Assembly (NCBI RefSeq): GCF_009671205.1
Contig: NZ_CP045309.1
Location: 4,526,001-4,590,000, forward strand
DNA from: Micromonospora terminaliae
Lineage (GTDB): Bacteria > Actinomycetota > Actinomycetes > Mycobacteriales > Micromonosporaceae
Reading direction: 5' to 3'
DNA: 64,000 nucleotides
Below the pieces are notes generated by a model. The model had not been told where the DNA came from. It worked only from the letters and a program-made list of their open reading frames with translations, and ran no database searches. Every line of letters starts with the position of its first letter. Positions within the stretch are counted from its first letter, which is position 1. Below, one piece after another: positions 54,271 through 63,006 of this stretch. A program made the position numbers and the translations under genes.

Positions 54271-55209
54271 TCAGCCGAAGAGGGCGCTCACCGACTCGCC
54301 GTTGTGGATCCGCCGCATCGCCTCGGCCAGGGCCGGCGCCACCGAGAGCACCTCCAGCTTCGGCACCCGCTTCTCCTCCGGGATCGGCACCGTGTTGGTG
54401 CAGACGATCTCCAGCACCCCGTCCTGCTCGCTGAGCCGCTTCAGCGCACCGCTGGAGAACAGGCCGTGGGTGCAGGCCAGGCGGATCGAGCGGACCTGCC
54501 GCTCGCGCAGGTGGCTCATCAGCTCGATGACCGTGCTGCCCTTGGCGATCTCGTCGTCCAGCACGATGACGTCCCGGTCGGCGACGTCGCCGATGATCGT
54601 GCTGATCTGCACCCGGTCGTCGCTGTACCGCTGCTTCGCGCCGGCCGCCACCGGGGTGCCGAGCATCCGGGCGAACGCCGCCGCCTCCTTGGCGTTGCCC
54701 AGGTCGGGCGAGACCACGACGGTGTTGCTCAGGTCCCGGCCCTTGAAGTGGGCGGCCAGCTCACGCAGGGCGTGCAGGTGGTCCACGGGCACGCTGAAGA
54801 AGCCGTGCACCTGCGGCGAGTGCAGGGTCATGGCCAGCACCCGGTGGGCGCCGGCCGAGGTGAGCAGGTCGGCCACCAGCCGGCCACCGATGGAGATGCG
54901 CGGCGCGTCCTTCTTGTCCGACCGCGCGTACGCGTAGTGCGGCAGGACCACCGTGATCCGGCCGGCGGACGCGCCGCGGGCGGCGTCGATCATGAGCAGC
55001 AGCTCGACCAGGTGCTCCTGCACCGGCGGCACCAGCGGCTGGATGAGGAAGACGTCGCGCTCCCGGCAGTTCGCCTGCAACTGCACCTCGAGGCAGTCGT
55101 TGGCGAACCGGGACACCCGCACGGGGTGCAGCGGAACATCGAGGTGGGCACAGATCTCGGCGGCGAGGTCAGGGTGGGCGGTCCCGCTGAACACGGCAAT
55201 GTCACGCAC
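54271..55209 (-). CDS. Ribose-phosphate pyrophosphokinase-like protein (divergent Prs)
   Basis: A 312-residue Prs homologue. FSGTAHPDLAAEI, LMIDAARGASAGRITVVLPHYAYARSDKKDAPRIS (read in segments), LHSPQVHGFFSVPVDHL and VVSPDLGNA follow the family order. The PRPP loop, usually DDMIDTGGT, is DDEIAKGST, and the catalytic-flexible-loop Arg-rich pattern also deviates. This is a second, divergent actinobacterial type rather than the glmU-linked canonical prs. It may make PRPP from ribose-5-phosphate and ATP. The GTG is preceded by TACGAT 8 nt upstream. Confidence 0.82.
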   Translation of the reverse strand: MRDIAVFSGTAHPDLAAEICAHLDVPLHPVRVSRFANDCLEVQLQANCRERDVFLIQPLVPPVQEHLVELLLMIDAARGASAGRITVVLPHYAYARSDKKDAPRISIGGRLVADLLTSAGAHRVLAMTLHSPQVHGFFSVPVDHLHALRELAAHFKGRDLSNTVVVSPDLGNAKEAAAFARMLGTPVAAGAKQRYSDDRVQISTIIGDVADRDVIVLDDEIAKGSTVIELMSHLRERQVRSIRLACTHGLFSSGALKRLSEQDGVLEIVCTNTVPIPEEKRVPKLEVLSVAPALAEAMRRIHNGESVSALFG

Positions 55210-55263
55210 GTCTGCCGATCGTACGGGTGGACCGGCGCGCGGCGGTGGACGCTCCCGCGTGCC

Positions 55264-56097
55264 TCAGCCCCAGCGGTTGCCGGTCAGCTTCTCGTAGACC
55301 TCGACGTAGCGGGCCCGGGTCGCCTCGACCACCTCGGCGGGCACCTCGGGGGCCGGCGGCTGCCGGTCCCAGCCGCTGCCGGTGGCCCAGTCCCGCACGT
55401 ACTGCTTGTCGAAGGAGAACTGGGCGCGACCCGGCTGGTAGGACTCGGCCGGCCAGAACCGGGACGAGTCGGAGGTGAGCAGCTCGTCGGCGAGGACCAG
55501 GGTGCCGTCCGGCGCCCAGCCCAGCTCGATCTTGGTGTCGGCGATCAGGATGCCCCGGTCGGCGGCGATCTCGGCACCCCGCCGGTAGACGTCGAGGGTG
55601 ATCTGCCGCAGCCGCTCCGCGGTCTCCGCGCCCACCTTGTCGACCACCTCGGCGTACGTGATCGGCTCGTCGTGCTCGCCCTTGGGCGCCTTGGTCGACG
55701 GGGTGAAGATCGGCTGGGGCAGGATCGACGCCTCCACGAGGCCCCGGGGCAGCTCGACGCCGGAGACGGCGCCGGTGCGCCGGTACTCGGCGAAGCCACC
55801 ACCGGTGAGGTAGCCCCGGGCGACGCACTCGACCGGGACCATGTCCAGCCGCCGGCAGCGGATCGCCCGGCCGGCGAACTCCGCCGGCACGTCGGTGGCC
55901 GAGATGACGTGGTTCGGCACCAGGTCGGCCAGCTGCTCGAACCACCACAGCGACAGCGCGGTGAGCAGGCGGCCCTTGTCCGGGATCGGGGTCGGCAGCG
56001 GCACGTCGTAGATGGAGACGCGATCGGAGGCGACCAGGATCAGGTCGTCACCGTCGGCGTAGACGTCCCTGACCTTGCCCGAGTGCAGAAGTTCCAC
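55264..56097 (-). CDS. purC: Phosphoribosylaminoimidazole-succinocarboxamide synthase
   Basis: A 277-residue SAICAR synthase (step 8 of purine synthesis). HSGKVRDVYADGDDLILVASDRVS (read in segments) is the nucleotide-binding start, CVARGYLTGGGFAEYRRTG and FTPSTKAPKGEHDEPI are substrate-binding motifs, and IADTKIELG carries a metal-site acidic residue. GTG 56097 has TACTAG 5 nt upstream and no ribosome site. A purC next to a Prs-like gene is consistent with PRPP use in purine synthesis. Confidence 0.96.
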   Translation of the reverse strand: MELLHSGKVRDVYADGDDLILVASDRVSIYDVPLPTPIPDKGRLLTALSLWWFEQLADLVPNHVISATDVPAEFAGRAIRCRRLDMVPVECVARGYLTGGGFAEYRRTGAVSGVELPRGLVEASILPQPIFTPSTKAPKGEHDEPITYAEVVDKVGAETAERLRQITLDVYRRGAEIAADRGILIADTKIELGWAPDGTLVLADELLTSDSSRFWPAESYQPGRAQFSFDKQYVRDWATGSGWDRQPPAPEVPAEVVEATRARYVEVYEKLTGNRWG

Positions 56098-56233
56098 GGC
56101 GCCTAGTACACCATGGGCCGCCGGGCCGCCCGGTGCGGCCACCGGCCCTCCCGCCGGCGGCGTTGACACCCCCGCCCGGCGCCTGTGTAAATGGTCCGTC
56201 CGCAGCAGCCGCCCGCACCCCGGGAGAAAATCC

Positions 56234-57553
56234 GTGCGCGCACCGCAGTCCGTACCCGCCCCCGGCGTCGACCGGCGGCGGCTGCTCGGCGCGCTGGCCG
56301 GGCTGCCGCTGCTCGCCGGCGGGCTGGCCGGCTGCGGCCCGGAGGAGGAGACCCCGGTCGAGGACGGCCCCATCGAGCTGTCCGTGTTCTGGTTCGGCGG
56401 GGCCCGCCGGGCCGAGGCCACCGAGAAGGCGTTGCGGCTCTACTCCCAGCAGAACCCCCAGGTGAGCTTCCGGGTCACCTGGCAGGGCCTGGCCGGTTAC
56501 TACGACCGGCTGGCCACCCAGGCCACCGGGGGCAACGTGCCGGACCTCTTCCAGATCGACGACACCGTGCTCACCGAGTACGCCCACCGGCAGATCGTCC
56601 TCGACCTCACCGCCGACGTCGCGGACAACCGGCTCGACCTGCGCGGCCTGCCCGAGCACCTGGCCCGGTACGGCCGGGTGGACGAGCGGACCGTGGCCGT
56701 GCCCGCCGCGCAGACCAGCGCCGCGCTGGTCTACAACCGCGACCTGCTGCGCCGGCTGCGGCAGCCCGAGCCGCACACGGGCATGTCGTGGCGGGAGTAC
56801 GCCCGGTGGGCCGGCCGGGTCACCCGCGCCTCCGGCAACCGGGTGGCCGGCACCATGGACCCGTCGGGCGACTACCGGGCGCTGTGGTTGTGGCTGCGCG
56901 GCCAGGGCAGCGAGCTGTACCAGGGGCGGCAGCTCGGCTTCAGCTCCGGCGAACTCCTCGACTGGTTCGAGTTCTGGGAGGTCGCCCGGTCGGACCGGGC
57001 CACCCCCGGCGCCGCGCTCGTGGAGCAGGCGGACAGCGGCGAGCTGGCCCGCCAGCTCGTGGTCACCGGGCACACGGCCGCGTCGTTCGCCTGGTCGCAC
57101 CAGCTGCCGGAGCTGCAACGGCTCATCGACGACGAGCTGGGCCTGACCGCCTTCCCGGGCACCCCGGCGGCGCAGTGGCCGCGGGCCTCGATGTACTGGG
57201 CCGCCTTCCGCGGCAGCCGCCACCCGGGCGTGGTGGTCGACGTGATCAACTTCCTGACCACCAACGTGGCGGCGGGCCGGCTCCTCGGCATCGAGCGCGG
57301 TGTGAACGCGGCCGTGCCGGTCCGCACGTTCGTGGTCGACGGCGTCACCGACCGCGCCGAGAAGCGGGTGGTGGCACTCGGCGCCGAGCTGGCCGAGCTG
57401 GCCGGGCCGGCGCCCGCGCCGCCGCCGAAGGGGCACGCCAGGGTGCGTACCCTGCTCATCGAGGCGGCCGAGAGCATCCGCGGCAAGCGCGTGGGCGCCC
57501 GGACGGCGACCTCGCGGTTCATGGCGCAGGCGACCGCCGCACTGGCCGAATGA
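56234..57553 (+). CDS. ABC transporter sugar-binding lipoprotein, Tat-type signal
   Basis: A 439-residue extracellular solute-binding protein of family 1. The signal has a twin-arginine stretch (VDRRRLLGALAG) and lipobox LAGC, indicating Tat export and lipid anchoring. The mature part has the family fold (IELSVFWFGGARRAEATEKALRLYSQQNPQ, DLFQIDDTVLTEYA, LVYNRDLLRRL). No permease or ATPase genes are adjacent, so it is an orphan component. GGGAGA lies 7 nt before GTG 56234. Confidence 0.9.
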   Translation: MRAPQSVPAPGVDRRRLLGALAGLPLLAGGLAGCGPEEETPVEDGPIELSVFWFGGARRAEATEKALRLYSQQNPQVSFRVTWQGLAGYYDRLATQATGGNVPDLFQIDDTVLTEYAHRQIVLDLTADVADNRLDLRGLPEHLARYGRVDERTVAVPAAQTSAALVYNRDLLRRLRQPEPHTGMSWREYARWAGRVTRASGNRVAGTMDPSGDYRALWLWLRGQGSELYQGRQLGFSSGELLDWFEFWEVARSDRATPGAALVEQADSGELARQLVVTGHTAASFAWSHQLPELQRLIDDELGLTAFPGTPAAQWPRASMYWAAFRGSRHPGVVVDVINFLTTNVAAGRLLGIERGVNAAVPVRTFVVDGVTDRAEKRVVALGAELAELAGPAPAPPPKGHARVRTLLIEAAESIRGKRVGARTATSRFMAQATAALAE

Positions 57554-57556
57554 GGG

Positions 57557-57590
57557 CCGCCCGCCGCGCCCCGGAGAGCACGGCGGGCGG
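57557..57590 (+). terminator. Hairpin terminator after the binding-protein gene
   Basis: CCGCCCGCCG (57557-57566) pairs with CGGCGGGCGG (57581-57590) around a 14-nt loop, immediately after the stop. Confidence 0.65.
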
Positions 57591-57601
57591 ACCGGTTCCC
57601 G

Positions 57602-57850
57602 TCAGCGCGGCGGACCGCCACGCCGGCGCCGCATGAGGCGCAGCACCAGCAGCACGATCACGACGACCACCACCAGGCAGCAGAGCAGCCCGAGGAAGCC
57701 ACCGCCGCCCCGGGACCGCCGCCGGGCGGCCTCCACCACGACCTCACCCGTGCCCGTGGAGGCCCAGGCCGCGACCGGCACGAACACCGAGAGCACGACC
57801 GCACCGAGGACCGCGCTGAGGCGGCCCCACCATCTGTTCCAACCAGACAT
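57602..57850 (-). CDS. Small exported/membrane protein
   Basis: An 82-residue protein with an N-terminal signal-like helix ending VAAWASTGTG and a second membrane helix (GLLCCLVVVVVIVLLVLRLMRRRR in segments) followed by a basic C-terminus. ATG 57850 has AAGGA at 8-9 nt; ATG 57859 is in frame. No family recognised. The double Cys in the second helix is notable. Confidence 0.7.
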   Translation of the reverse strand: MSGWNRWWGRLSAVLGAVVLSVFVPVAAWASTGTGEVVVEAARRRSRGGGGFLGLLCCLVVVVVIVLLVLRLMRRRRGGPPR

Positions 57851-57919
57851 GCCCCTCATCCTTGCCGAGAAGCGCAAGCGGGGCACGACGGACGGGCCGG
57901 TTCACCTGGCCCGGAGACG

Positions 57920-57955
57920 GCGAAAGGCCCCGGAGTTTCCTCCGGGGCCTTTCGC
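57920..57955 (-). terminator. Terminator of downstream initiator tRNA gene
   Basis: A 15-bp perfect stem (57920-57934 with 57941-57955) and a 6-nt loop, 5 nt after the tRNA 3' end on the minus strand. Confidence 0.85.
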
Positions 57956-57960
57956 GACAG

Positions 57961-58034
57961 TAGCGGGGACAGGATTTGAACCTGCGACCTCTGGGTTATG
58001 AGCCCAGCGAGCTACCGAGCTGCTCCACCCCGCG
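57961..58034 (-). tRNA. tRNA-Met (CAT), initiator type, copy 2
   Basis: A 74-nt cloverleaf read on the minus strand from CGCGGGG to CCCCGCTA. The anticodon loop is CTCATAA with three G-C pairs next to it (GGG/CCC), and position 1 (C) does not pair with position 72 (T), both initiator features. CCA is not encoded. Its own -10 TAGGCT lies at 58051-58046. Identical to the copy 199 nt away. Confidence 0.95.
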
Positions 58035-58118
58035 TCGGCTCGTACAGCCTATCGCATGTCCGCCGTGGAGATCAGCCGGGTTCCCCGATCCCGGCGGGCC
58101 GGGTCCGCGGCGGGCATG

Positions 58119-58154
58119 ACGAAGGGCCCCGGAGTTTCCTCCGGGGCCCTTCGT
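58119..58154 (-). terminator. Terminator of upstream initiator tRNA gene
   Basis: A 15-bp perfect stem (58119-58133 with 58140-58154) and loop GTTTCC, nearly the same as the one after the other tRNA copy. Confidence 0.85.
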
Positions 58155-58159
58155 GGCAG

Positions 58160-58233
58160 TAGCGGGGACAGGATTTGAACCTGCGACCTCTGGGTTATGA
58201 GCCCAGCGAGCTACCGAGCTGCTCCACCCCGCG
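58160..58233 (-). tRNA. tRNA-Met (CAT), initiator type, copy 1
   Basis: Identical in all 74 positions to the tRNA at 57961-58034. It has its own -10-like TACGCT (58255-58250) and its own terminator, so the two copies are separate transcription units. Confidence 0.95.
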
Positions 58234-58293
58234 TCGGCTCACCAACCGTAGCGTACGGGGCCCCGGACCCGCAAAACGGGCCCGGGACCGCAC

Positions 58294-59211
58294 TCACCGC
58301 AACCAGTCGCGGACCGCCTGCACGGCGCGCCGGCTGTCGCTGTCGAGCTGGGACCGCGGCGTCGACGTCCCCTCCCAGCCCAGTTCCCAGAGCACCGTCA
58401 CCACGTTCCCGATCCGCACCGCGCGGACCAGCCGGACGACCTCCTTCACGGTCGGGGCACCCTCGTAGTCGGTGGCCGGCCGGCGCACCTCGAACAGCAC
58501 CGACTCGTCGCCGTATCCGGCGTCCGGGAGCAGCCGCTGGGTCGACGTCAGTTCCTCGCCGGCGTCCGAGCCGGTCCGGGTCGGGCAGTCCCGGACGGCC
58601 CGCCGCAGCTCGGCCAGCGCGTCGTCGGCCCGCCCCGGCCGGTAGACGGTGATGGTGTGCCGGTAGCTCCCGTCCGGGACGTACCCCTCCGGGGTGGCGG
58701 CCAGCTTGAACGCCAGGCTGCGGGCGCGGCGGGTGACGATCCCCGACTCGCCGGGCGTGGCGCCGCAGAGCGGCGGCAGCACCCGTCCCGAGTCGAACGT
58801 GCTGCCGGTGCCGGCGTCGTTGGCGGCGGCCAGGGTGAAGAAAGCCCGGTCCGGGATGGTCCGCGGGCCGGCATCCGGCGGCCGGGCGCTCGTCTTCGCC
58901 GGCGCCTCCGGGGTACGCCCGGAGGGCGCCGGAGGGGTGCGGCTCGGCGGCGGCGCGGGCGTCGTCGGCGACGGCGACGGGCCGTCGGTGGTGGTGGCCG
59001 GGGCCGGTGCCGTGTCCGGCCCGGCGGCGAGCACCAGGCGCGTGCCGGCCGCGGTGCCGGCGACCAGGACGGCGACGGTCAACGCCCCGAGCGCGGCCCG
59101 TCGCCGGGCCCGGCGGTCGGCGCGCCGGCGCACGTGGTCCGGGGCCGGGAGCACCCGCTCGTCGGTGTCCCGGGCGAGCGCCCGGTAGAGGCGGTCCACC
59201 TCACGCGACAT
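58294..59211 (-). CDS. Single-pass membrane protein coupled to an ECF sigma factor
   Basis: A 305-residue protein. A short cytoplasmic part (1-40, EVDRLYRALARDTDERV) is followed by one transmembrane helix (ALGALTVAVLVAGTAAGTRL), a Pro/Thr-rich stalk (about 65-115) and an extracytoplasmic domain. The start overlaps the sigma factor end by 11 nt, with GGAGGTGA inside it, so it is co-translated. Topology and context suggest an anti-sigma or sensor role; the short cytoplasmic part lacks a zinc anti-sigma motif. Confidence 0.78.
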   Translation of the reverse strand: MSREVDRLYRALARDTDERVLPAPDHVRRRADRRARRRAALGALTVAVLVAGTAAGTRLVLAAGPDTAPAPATTTDGPSPSPTTPAPPPSRTPPAPSGRTPEAPAKTSARPPDAGPRTIPDRAFFTLAAANDAGTGSTFDSGRVLPPLCGATPGESGIVTRRARSLAFKLAATPEGYVPDGSYRHTITVYRPGRADDALAELRRAVRDCPTRTGSDAGEELTSTQRLLPDAGYGDESVLFEVRRPATDYEGAPTVKEVVRLVRAVRIGNVVTVLWELGWEGTSTPRSQLDSDSRRAVQAVRDWLR

Positions 59212-59710
59212 CGTTCACCTCCAGCTCCTCGTCGGCCACACCGGGCAGCAGCTCGGCCAGCCGGGCCCGGCCGCGGGACAGCCAGGACTTCACGGTGCCG
59301 GTGGGGACCGCGGCCTCCCGGGCGATCTCCTCCACCGACAGGTCGAACAGGTAGTGCAGGGCGAGCGCCTGCCGCTGCCGGGCCGGCAGCTGCCGCAACG
59401 CCCCGACCAGCAGCACGGTGTCCTCGCCCGGCGGCCCGACGTCCGCGGGCGGGCCCGTGCGGCTGGCCGCGAGCCGCCAGCCGCGCAGCCGTCGCCAGCG
59501 GTCCGTGGCCAGCCGGCTGACGACGAGCCGCAGCCAGGCCTCCGGGGCCGGATGGGCGGCCAGCCTCCCCCACTGCCGCCAGGCCCGGGCGTACGCCTCC
59601 TGGACGAGATCCTGGGCCTCGGCGGGGTCGCCGGCCACCGCGTAGCCGTAGCGGAGCAACCGCCCCGACGTGCTGCGGTAGAAGTCGTCGAAGCTGTTCA
59701 CGTCGCGCAT
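59201..59710 (-). CDS. ECF sigma factor, SigE70 family
   Basis: A 169-residue sigma factor of the actinobacterial SigE family: FDDFYRSTSGRLLRYGYAVAGDPAEAQDLVQEAYARAWRQW (region 2, read in segments), LPARQRQALALHYLFDLSVEEIAREAAVPTGTVKSWLSRGRARL (region 4). ATG 59710 has AGGGAGG about 11 nt upstream; the open frame goes further up without support. Co-translated with the following membrane protein gene. Confidence 0.92.
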   Translation of the reverse strand: MRDVNSFDDFYRSTSGRLLRYGYAVAGDPAEAQDLVQEAYARAWRQWGRLAAHPAPEAWLRLVVSRLATDRWRRLRGWRLAASRTGPPADVGPPGEDTVLLVGALRQLPARQRQALALHYLFDLSVEEIAREAAVPTGTVKSWLSRGRARLAELLPGVADEELEVNDVA

Positions 59711-59797
59711 CTGGACACCCGCCTCCCTCACGCCACCTGCTCTCATGACGGTGGACGCGGACAGCGGGTTGCGGGTGTTCCGTCGGCAATGCGACAG

Positions 59798-59841
59798 GAG
59801 CCCGTGGCCCGCGACCACAAGGGGTCACGGACCACGGGCTC
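59798..59841 (-). terminator. Hairpin after the UPF0182 gene
   Basis: GAGCCCGTGG (59798-59807) pairs with CCACGGGCTC (59832-59841); the enclosed 24 nt can fold further. It separates the UPF0182 gene from the downstream sigma factor. Confidence 0.55.
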
Positions 59842-59858
59842 CCGTGGTCGGCTCGGCG

Positions 59859-62849
59859 TCAGCCGTTCGGTGTCGGCGAGGCTGAGGGTGAGGCCGGCGG
59901 CGACGCCGGAGGGCTGCCGCTGGGGGCCGGGCCGGGCGCCGGGTTGGCCGCCGCCTGCGCCTGCTGGAACGCGGTCATGGCGTCGTCGAGCGCCTTCAGC
60001 GCCCGCCCGTACCGCTCGAAGTCGCCGGACGCCTGCGCGGCCTTGACCTCACCGATCGCGCTCTGCACCTTGTCGGCCGCCTCGGCCAGCTCGCCGGTGA
60101 GCACCGGCGGTGCGGTGCCGCCGGTCGTCGGCGGGTTCTCGCCGGTGCTCGGCGGCGGGCTGCCGCCAGGTGCCCGTTTGCCCTGCTCGACGAGCTGTTT
60201 GATGCCGTCGCTCAGGTTGTTCGCCAGCACCACGTACGAGCCGCCGTCGCCGTACGACAGCAGCACCCTCTGCAACTGCGGGAAGGCGTTCTGGGAGTTG
60301 CTCTTCACGTAGACGGGTTCGACGTAGAGCATCCCGTCGCCGAACGGCAGCGAGAGCAGGTTGCCGTACTGCACCTGGGACTGCCCGGAGGAGAGCAGGT
60401 TGAGCTGCTGCCGGATGTCACCGTTGTTGGTCATCTGCTGGTGCACCTGGACCGGCCCGGAGATCCGCGTCTGGTCCGGCAACTCCAGCACCTCCAGATG
60501 GGGCCGCCCGTCCACGTACGAGCCGGAGATCAGCGCCGCCAGGTTCTCCCGGCGGTTCGGGGTGACCGCAGAGGTGAGCTGGAAGCGCGGCCCGTCCTGC
60601 CCGGGGAACTGGGTGAAGAGGTAGTAGGGCGGCTGCTTCGACCCGCCGTCCGGGGCGTCCGGCACGTTCGGGACCTGCCAGAAGTCCTGACCGGAGTAGA
60701 AGTCGCCGGGGTCGGTGACGTGGAACCGGGCGAGCAGGTTGCGCTGCACCTTGAACAGGTCGGCCGGGTAGCGGAAGTGCTCGGCCAGCTCCGGCGGGAT
60801 GTCGCCCTTGGGCAGCACCAGGTCACCGCCGAAGGCCTTGTTCCACGCCTTGAGCACCGGATCGGCGTCGTCGAACGCGTAGAGCTTGACCGTGCCGTCG
60901 TACGCGTCGACGGTCGCCTTCACCGAGTTGCGGATGTAGTTGACGTTCTCCCGGGCCAGCTGGAAGGTGCCCCGCCCGGTCAGCTCGTCGGCCGTCTCGG
61001 CCTGGAGGTTCACCCGCTCCGCGTACGGGTAGGTCGCCGCCGTGGTGTAGCCGTCGATGATCCAGATGACCCGGCCGTTCACCACCGCCGGGTACGGGTC
61101 GCCGTCCAGGGTGAGGAACGGCGCCACCTTCTCCACGCGGTCCCGCGGGTTACGCACGTAGAGCAGCTTGGAGTTGTCGTTGACCGCCTCGGAGAGCAGG
61201 AAGTTCGACTCCTGCTCCTTGATCGCGTACAGCAGGCGGCGGGGGAACGAGCCGATCTCGACGCCACCCTCGCCGGTGTACGTGTAGTACTGCTCGCCAC
61301 CGGTGGAGGTCGGCTTGTCGAACTCGACGTCGCGGTCCCCGGTCTGCCCGACGATCGCGTAGTCGTCGGCCTCCATCCGCTCGCCGTAGTAGATCCGCGG
61401 CTGCTGGGCCGGAATCTGCTCGGTCGGCGAGGTGCACCCCTGCACCTCCTCCTTGGTGGCGCCACCGAGGAAGCCGGAGACGAAGTACGGCGTGCCGTTG
61501 CCGCAGATCCGGTTGGCCGGGGCGGCGACCAGGCCGTACCCGTGGGTGTAGACGGTGTGCCGGTTGATCCAGTTGCTCTGCTGGTCGGTCAGCTCGCCGT
61601 AGTTGATCTCACGGACGCCGACCACGTAGTCGGAGGTCTTGCCGCTCACCGCGTACCGGTCGATGTCGAGCTTCGGGCCGAAGTCGTAGAAGCCGCGGAC
61701 CTGCTGGAGCTGCGTGTACGTCTCCGACACCAGCTGCGGGTCGAGCAGCCGGACGTTCTGCACCACCGAGGTGTCGGTGGCCAGGCTGGCCGGCGGGACG
61801 AGGTTGTTCGCCGCGTACCCGGTGCTCTTGGTGTCGGTCAGCCCGAACGCGGCCCTCGTCGCCTTGATGCTGCGCTCGATGTACGGCGCCTCCTTGTCGC
61901 GGGCGCTCGGCTTGACCTCGAAGGTCTGCACGGCCCACGGGTAGATGCCGCCGATCGCCACGGCCGACACGCCGAGCAGGGCGAGCGCGATGCCGGGCCA
62001 GACCAGGTTCCGCATCCACGCGTTGGAGAACACGATGATCGCGACGGCCACCACCACGGCGATCCAGGCGAGGATCTCCTTCGCCGGGAGCAGCGCGTTG
62101 ATGTCGGCGTAGCCGGCGCCGTAGAGCTTGGCGCCCTCGTTGTACTCCAGCAGCATGGCCCGCTGGTCCAGCACGTACGCGATTGCCTTGAGCAGCACGA
62201 ACACCGCGACCAGCGAGCTCAGGTGGGCCCGGGCCGCGTTGGTCATCCGGTCCCCGACGCCCTGCAGCCGCACCCCGCCGTAGATGTAGTGCACGGCCAG
62301 CGCCCCGAGCAGGGCGAGCACCACGGCGGTGAAGCCGACGCCGAGCAGGTAGCGCCAGAACGGCAGCTGGAAGACGTAGAAGCCGATGTCGACGCCGAAC
62401 TCCGGGTCCTTCACACCGAAGCTGCCGCCGTTGCGGAACAGCAGCCACTGGCTCCACCGGCCCTGTGCGGAGAGACCGGCGAAGAGCCCGATGACCGCGG
62501 AGGCCAGGGCGATCCACGCGCCGAGCCGGGGGCTCAGCAGCATCCGGTAGCGCTCCAGGGTGGCCTGTTCGGCGGAATGCGGGCGCAGCTGCGGCCGCAG
62601 CCGGTAGGCCAGCCAGAGGTTGCCGGCGAGGATCACCCCCATGCCGAGCCCGATGACCAGGAACAGCAGCAGCCGGGTGGCGAGCACACCGGTGAAGACC
62701 TGCGTGTAGCGGACCTCGTCGAACCAGAGCCAGTCGGTCCACGCGTTGACACCCCACCCGAGCAGGGTGAAGAGCACGAACACCCCGATCAGGACCCCGA
62801 TGGTGACGCGTCCGCGCCGGCTCATCCTCGGCAGGGGGCTGCTACGCAT
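59859..62849 (-). CDS. UPF0182 large membrane protein
   Basis: A 996-residue protein. Seven transmembrane segments fill the N-terminal third (from VTIGVLIGVFVLFTLLGWG to VWPGIALALLGVSAVAIGGI). A large extracytoplasmic region (about 310-900) follows, with conserved RHTVYTHGYGLVAAP and IPPELAEHFRYPADLF. A Pro/Ser/Thr-rich tail ends the protein (PPASPPASPSASPTP). Homologue of mycobacterial Rv3193c; function unknown. ATG 62849 or GTG 62855. The PDZ protease gene upstream is also its neighbour in mycobacteria (Rv3194c). Confidence 0.95.
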   Translation of the reverse strand: MRSSPLPRMSRRGRVTIGVLIGVFVLFTLLGWGVNAWTDWLWFDEVRYTQVFTGVLATRLLLFLVIGLGMGVILAGNLWLAYRLRPQLRPHSAEQATLERYRMLLSPRLGAWIALASAVIGLFAGLSAQGRWSQWLLFRNGGSFGVKDPEFGVDIGFYVFQLPFWRYLLGVGFTAVVLALLGALAVHYIYGGVRLQGVGDRMTNAARAHLSSLVAVFVLLKAIAYVLDQRAMLLEYNEGAKLYGAGYADINALLPAKEILAWIAVVVAVAIIVFSNAWMRNLVWPGIALALLGVSAVAIGGIYPWAVQTFEVKPSARDKEAPYIERSIKATRAAFGLTDTKSTGYAANNLVPPASLATDTSVVQNVRLLDPQLVSETYTQLQQVRGFYDFGPKLDIDRYAVSGKTSDYVVGVREINYGELTDQQSNWINRHTVYTHGYGLVAAPANRICGNGTPYFVSGFLGGATKEEVQGCTSPTEQIPAQQPRIYYGERMEADDYAIVGQTGDRDVEFDKPTSTGGEQYYTYTGEGGVEIGSFPRRLLYAIKEQESNFLLSEAVNDNSKLLYVRNPRDRVEKVAPFLTLDGDPYPAVVNGRVIWIIDGYTTAATYPYAERVNLQAETADELTGRGTFQLARENVNYIRNSVKATVDAYDGTVKLYAFDDADPVLKAWNKAFGGDLVLPKGDIPPELAEHFRYPADLFKVQRNLLARFHVTDPGDFYSGQDFWQVPNVPDAPDGGSKQPPYYLFTQFPGQDGPRFQLTSAVTPNRRENLAALISGSYVDGRPHLEVLELPDQTRISGPVQVHQQMTNNGDIRQQLNLLSSGQSQVQYGNLLSLPFGDGMLYVEPVYVKSNSQNAFPQLQRVLLSYGDGGSYVVLANNLSDGIKQLVEQGKRAPGGSPPPSTGENPPTTGGTAPPVLTGELAEAADKVQSAIGEVKAAQASGDFERYGRALKALDDAMTAFQQAQAAANPAPGPAPSGSPPASPPASPSASPTPNG

Positions 62850-63006
62850 GACCACTGTTGGCTCCGCACGCTCGATGTGATCGGCTCCGACCAGGCACCC
62901 AGAGTACGGGGTGTTCCTGAACGCGTCGGGTCAAGGTCACGTCACGATCGTCCGGTGGCCCGGCAGGTCGGGCCCGGCGGCGGTCCGGCGGCGGGCCGGC
63001 CGGGGG

